From positions 1 through 6,076 of the forward strand of contig MHDQ01000141.1 in NCBI GenBank assembly GCA_001803565.1: a stretch of DNA of 6,076 bases, read 5' to 3'. A program made the position numbers and the translations under genes. Position 1 is the first letter of the stretch; each line of letters starts with the position of its first letter. Source of the stretch: Nitrospinae bacterium RIFCSPLOWO2_12_FULL_45_22 (GTDB lineage: Bacteria; 2-12-FULL-45-22). Below are positions 5,451 to 6,076 of the stretch, piece by piece. The notes beneath the pieces were generated by a model that did no database searches, was not told the DNA's origin, and saw only the letters and a program-made list of their open reading frames with translations.

Positions 5451-5501
5451 GTAGTGGTCGAGCTTGCTCGACATTTCTAGCAGAGCAAGCTCTGCCACTA
5501 C
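5451..5501. repeat. Paired REP-like element (BIME-like): two GTAG hairpins in opposite orientation
   Basis: Outer inverted repeat GTAGTGG (5451-5457) and CCACTAC (5495-5501) encloses two hairpins. Hairpin 1 is GTCGAGC (5457-5463), loop TT, GCTCGAC (5466-5472). Hairpin 2 is GCAGAGC (5480-5486), loop AA, GCTCTGC (5489-5495). Each has GTAGTG at its own 5' foot, on the plus strand for hairpin 1 and the minus strand for hairpin 2. The minus-strand text GTAGTGGCAG is identical to the start of element A in the RAYT gene. Two inverted REPs side by side is the classic BIME arrangement. Confidence 0.72.
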
Positions 5502-5716
5502 CATTGTTAATGGATTTCTGACAAAAAATAACCACTCCCAAATGACAAAGAACCTGAACTGTTACATTTTTCCTTAGCAGGTAGGGCATAAGAATCTGGT
5601 TTTGGGTAATAGTTTCCCCCATTATACATCTCCATACCCATACAGATGGTCTTGTTGAAATACTCGATGAAGATTGATCTGGCACGAATCACCGGAAAAG
5701 GAACGAAGCAATTGCT

Positions 5717-5746
5717 TTGAACAAAACTGGGTGCAAAAGCGATAAA
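5717..5746 (+). promoter_or_regulatory. Weak promoter candidate upstream of the 43-codon ORF
   Basis: TTGAAC (5717-5722) and GATAAA (5741-5746) are separated by 18 bases; each matches its consensus at four of six positions. It lies about 50 bases before the ORF start. Only spacing and position support it. Confidence 0.22.
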
Positions 5747-5795
5747 AATAGAAGACACCAAAAATTATCCTACAACAATTAAATGGGAGACAGCC

Positions 5796-5927
5796 ATGCC
5801 AAAGATTGATATTGAGAAGACAGAGCTGGTCGGGCTGGATAAATATAATGATGATAGAAAAAAGATAACCGTTCACCCGGCTAAGCTTTATCAGCCACTA
5901 AGACACAAAGGCACCAAGGAAAGGTAA
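5796..5927 (+). pseudogene. 43-codon ORF, possible truncated start of a site-specific DNA-methyltransferase gene
   Basis: ATG 5796 is preceded at 7 bases by GGGAG (5784-5788), a good ribosome site. The product begins MPKIDIEKTELVGLDKYNDD and ends in a basic tail QPLRHKGTKER before TAA (5925-5927). From memory of the family, the first 17 or so residues resemble the N-terminus of type III-like adenine methyltransferases (MPKIDIxKTELVWPGKYNED). No search was run. The last codons lie inside a dispersed repeat (from 5895), as if the repeat had replaced the rest of the gene; no methyltransferase motif follows. It could instead be a real small basic protein. The type I hsdM at the other end of the window makes a restriction-modification remnant plausible. 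Confidence 0.38.
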
Positions 5928-5952
5928 AACGCAAAGCTAAAAGTGCAAAGCT
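5895..5952. repeat. Dispersed-repeat-like sequence of CCACTAAGACACAAAGG type
   Basis: The stretch begins CCACTAAGACACAAAGGCAC and continues through purine-rich text holding two copies of GCAAAGCT (5931-5938 and 5945-5952). Wording of the type CACTAAGACACxAAGGCAC is familiar as a non-coding dispersed repeat in many bacterial genomes. It overlaps the 3' end of the 43-codon ORF. No second copy is in the window, so the call rests on recognition of the pattern. Confidence 0.45.
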
Positions 5953-5979
5953 CCTGTCTGCGTGCACCGCACAGGCAGG
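5953..5979. repeat. Imperfect hairpin, 12-bp stem
   Basis: CCTGTCTGCGTG (5953-5964) pairs with CCGCACAGGCAGG-type text ending at 5979 through 12 positions, with one mismatch and two G-T wobbles, around a 3-base loop. No U-tract follows. It directly adjoins the preceding repeat and is probably another dispersed palindrome. Confidence 0.45.
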
Positions 5980-6076
5980 GAGGAATAATTACCTTAAACT
6001 GCCTATCTGCTTCGCTCATGTTAAGTGTTAACAGTTTATTTTTATTGGCTTTGCATGAGTTGCTAAAGATTGCTGA
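5980..6076. other. Non-coding tail of the window
   Basis: No gene is visible. A 6-bp palindrome, TGTTAA (6019-6024) and TTAACA (6028-6033), is followed by the T-rich GTTTATTTTTATT, which could act as a weak AT-rich terminator or be a binding site. The next gene, if any, starts beyond the window. Confidence 0.35.

Larger units (their letters stand above)
5263..5795. other. Repeat-rich intergenic region downstream of gpsA
   Basis: About 530 bp without a convincing gene. It contains an imperfect inverted repeat (5331-5406), a paired REP-like element (5451-5501), and a 12-bp direct repeat TTTCCTTAGCAG at 5297-5308 and 5569-5580. Positions 5581-5795 hold no clear structure apart from a weak promoter candidate. 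Reverse-strand open frames here have no family-like motifs, overlap one another in different frames and run through the repeats, so I do not call them. Confidence 0.6.

Noticed and set aside
5416-5876. Three overlapping reverse-strand open frames of 84-89 codons
   Set aside because: They overlap one another in different frames, lack ATG starts with ribosome sites or known motifs, and one reads through the REP-like pair. Treated as chance.

Overview
The window looks like a piece of a bacterial chromosome, probably from an uncultured, repeat-rich lineage. Four things point that way: a bacterial-type glycerol-3-phosphate dehydrogenase (GpsA), sigma70-like promoter sequences, a secreted beta-propeller-type protein with a Sec signal peptide, and several kinds of dispersed palindromic repeat. 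The sequence alone does not fix the phylum. Base composition is patchy. By eye gpsA is GC-rich (about 60% in sampled lines), while the transposase-like gene in the middle is about 22-38% GC.

Layout from left to right. (1) Positions 1-831, minus strand: the N-terminal 277 codons of a type I restriction-modification methyltransferase (HsdM). It is cut off by the window edge just before its SAM-binding motif and carries an extra N-terminal winged-helix-like domain. Its promoter (864-892) contains a perfect palindrome between the -35 and -10 boxes. (2) Positions 832-1131: a divergent intergenic region with two hairpins and a weak rightward promoter candidate. (3) Positions 1132-1985, plus strand: a possible 15-codon leader ORF overlapping the start of an ABC-2 type permease that has no ATPase gene beside it. 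(4) Positions 1982-2606: a REP-associated tyrosine transposase (RAYT) gene overlapping the permease stop by 4 bases, with three REP-like hairpins. One follows the start codon, one lies in the middle of the gene and one, inverted, is just downstream. All have GTAG at the 5' foot and a TCCT loop. (5) Positions 2624-4156: a secreted protein with six clear and one degenerate VCBS/FG-GAP-type repeats. (6) Positions 4234-5262: gpsA. (7) Positions 5263-6076: mostly non-coding and full of repeats. It holds an imperfect inverted repeat, a paired (BIME-like) REP element with the same GTAG feet, a 43-codon ORF that may be the decapitated start of another DNA methyltransferase gene, and further dispersed repeats.

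The most notable content is the RAYT/REP ensemble. The transposase-like gene carries its own probable recognition hairpins, two of them translated in the same reading frame, and a paired copy lies about 2.9 kb away. The permease, propeller protein and gpsA run in the same direction and may once have been more closely linked, with the RAYT unit dropped between the first two. HsdM and the possible methyltransferase remnant at opposite ends hint at restriction-modification turnover around this locus.
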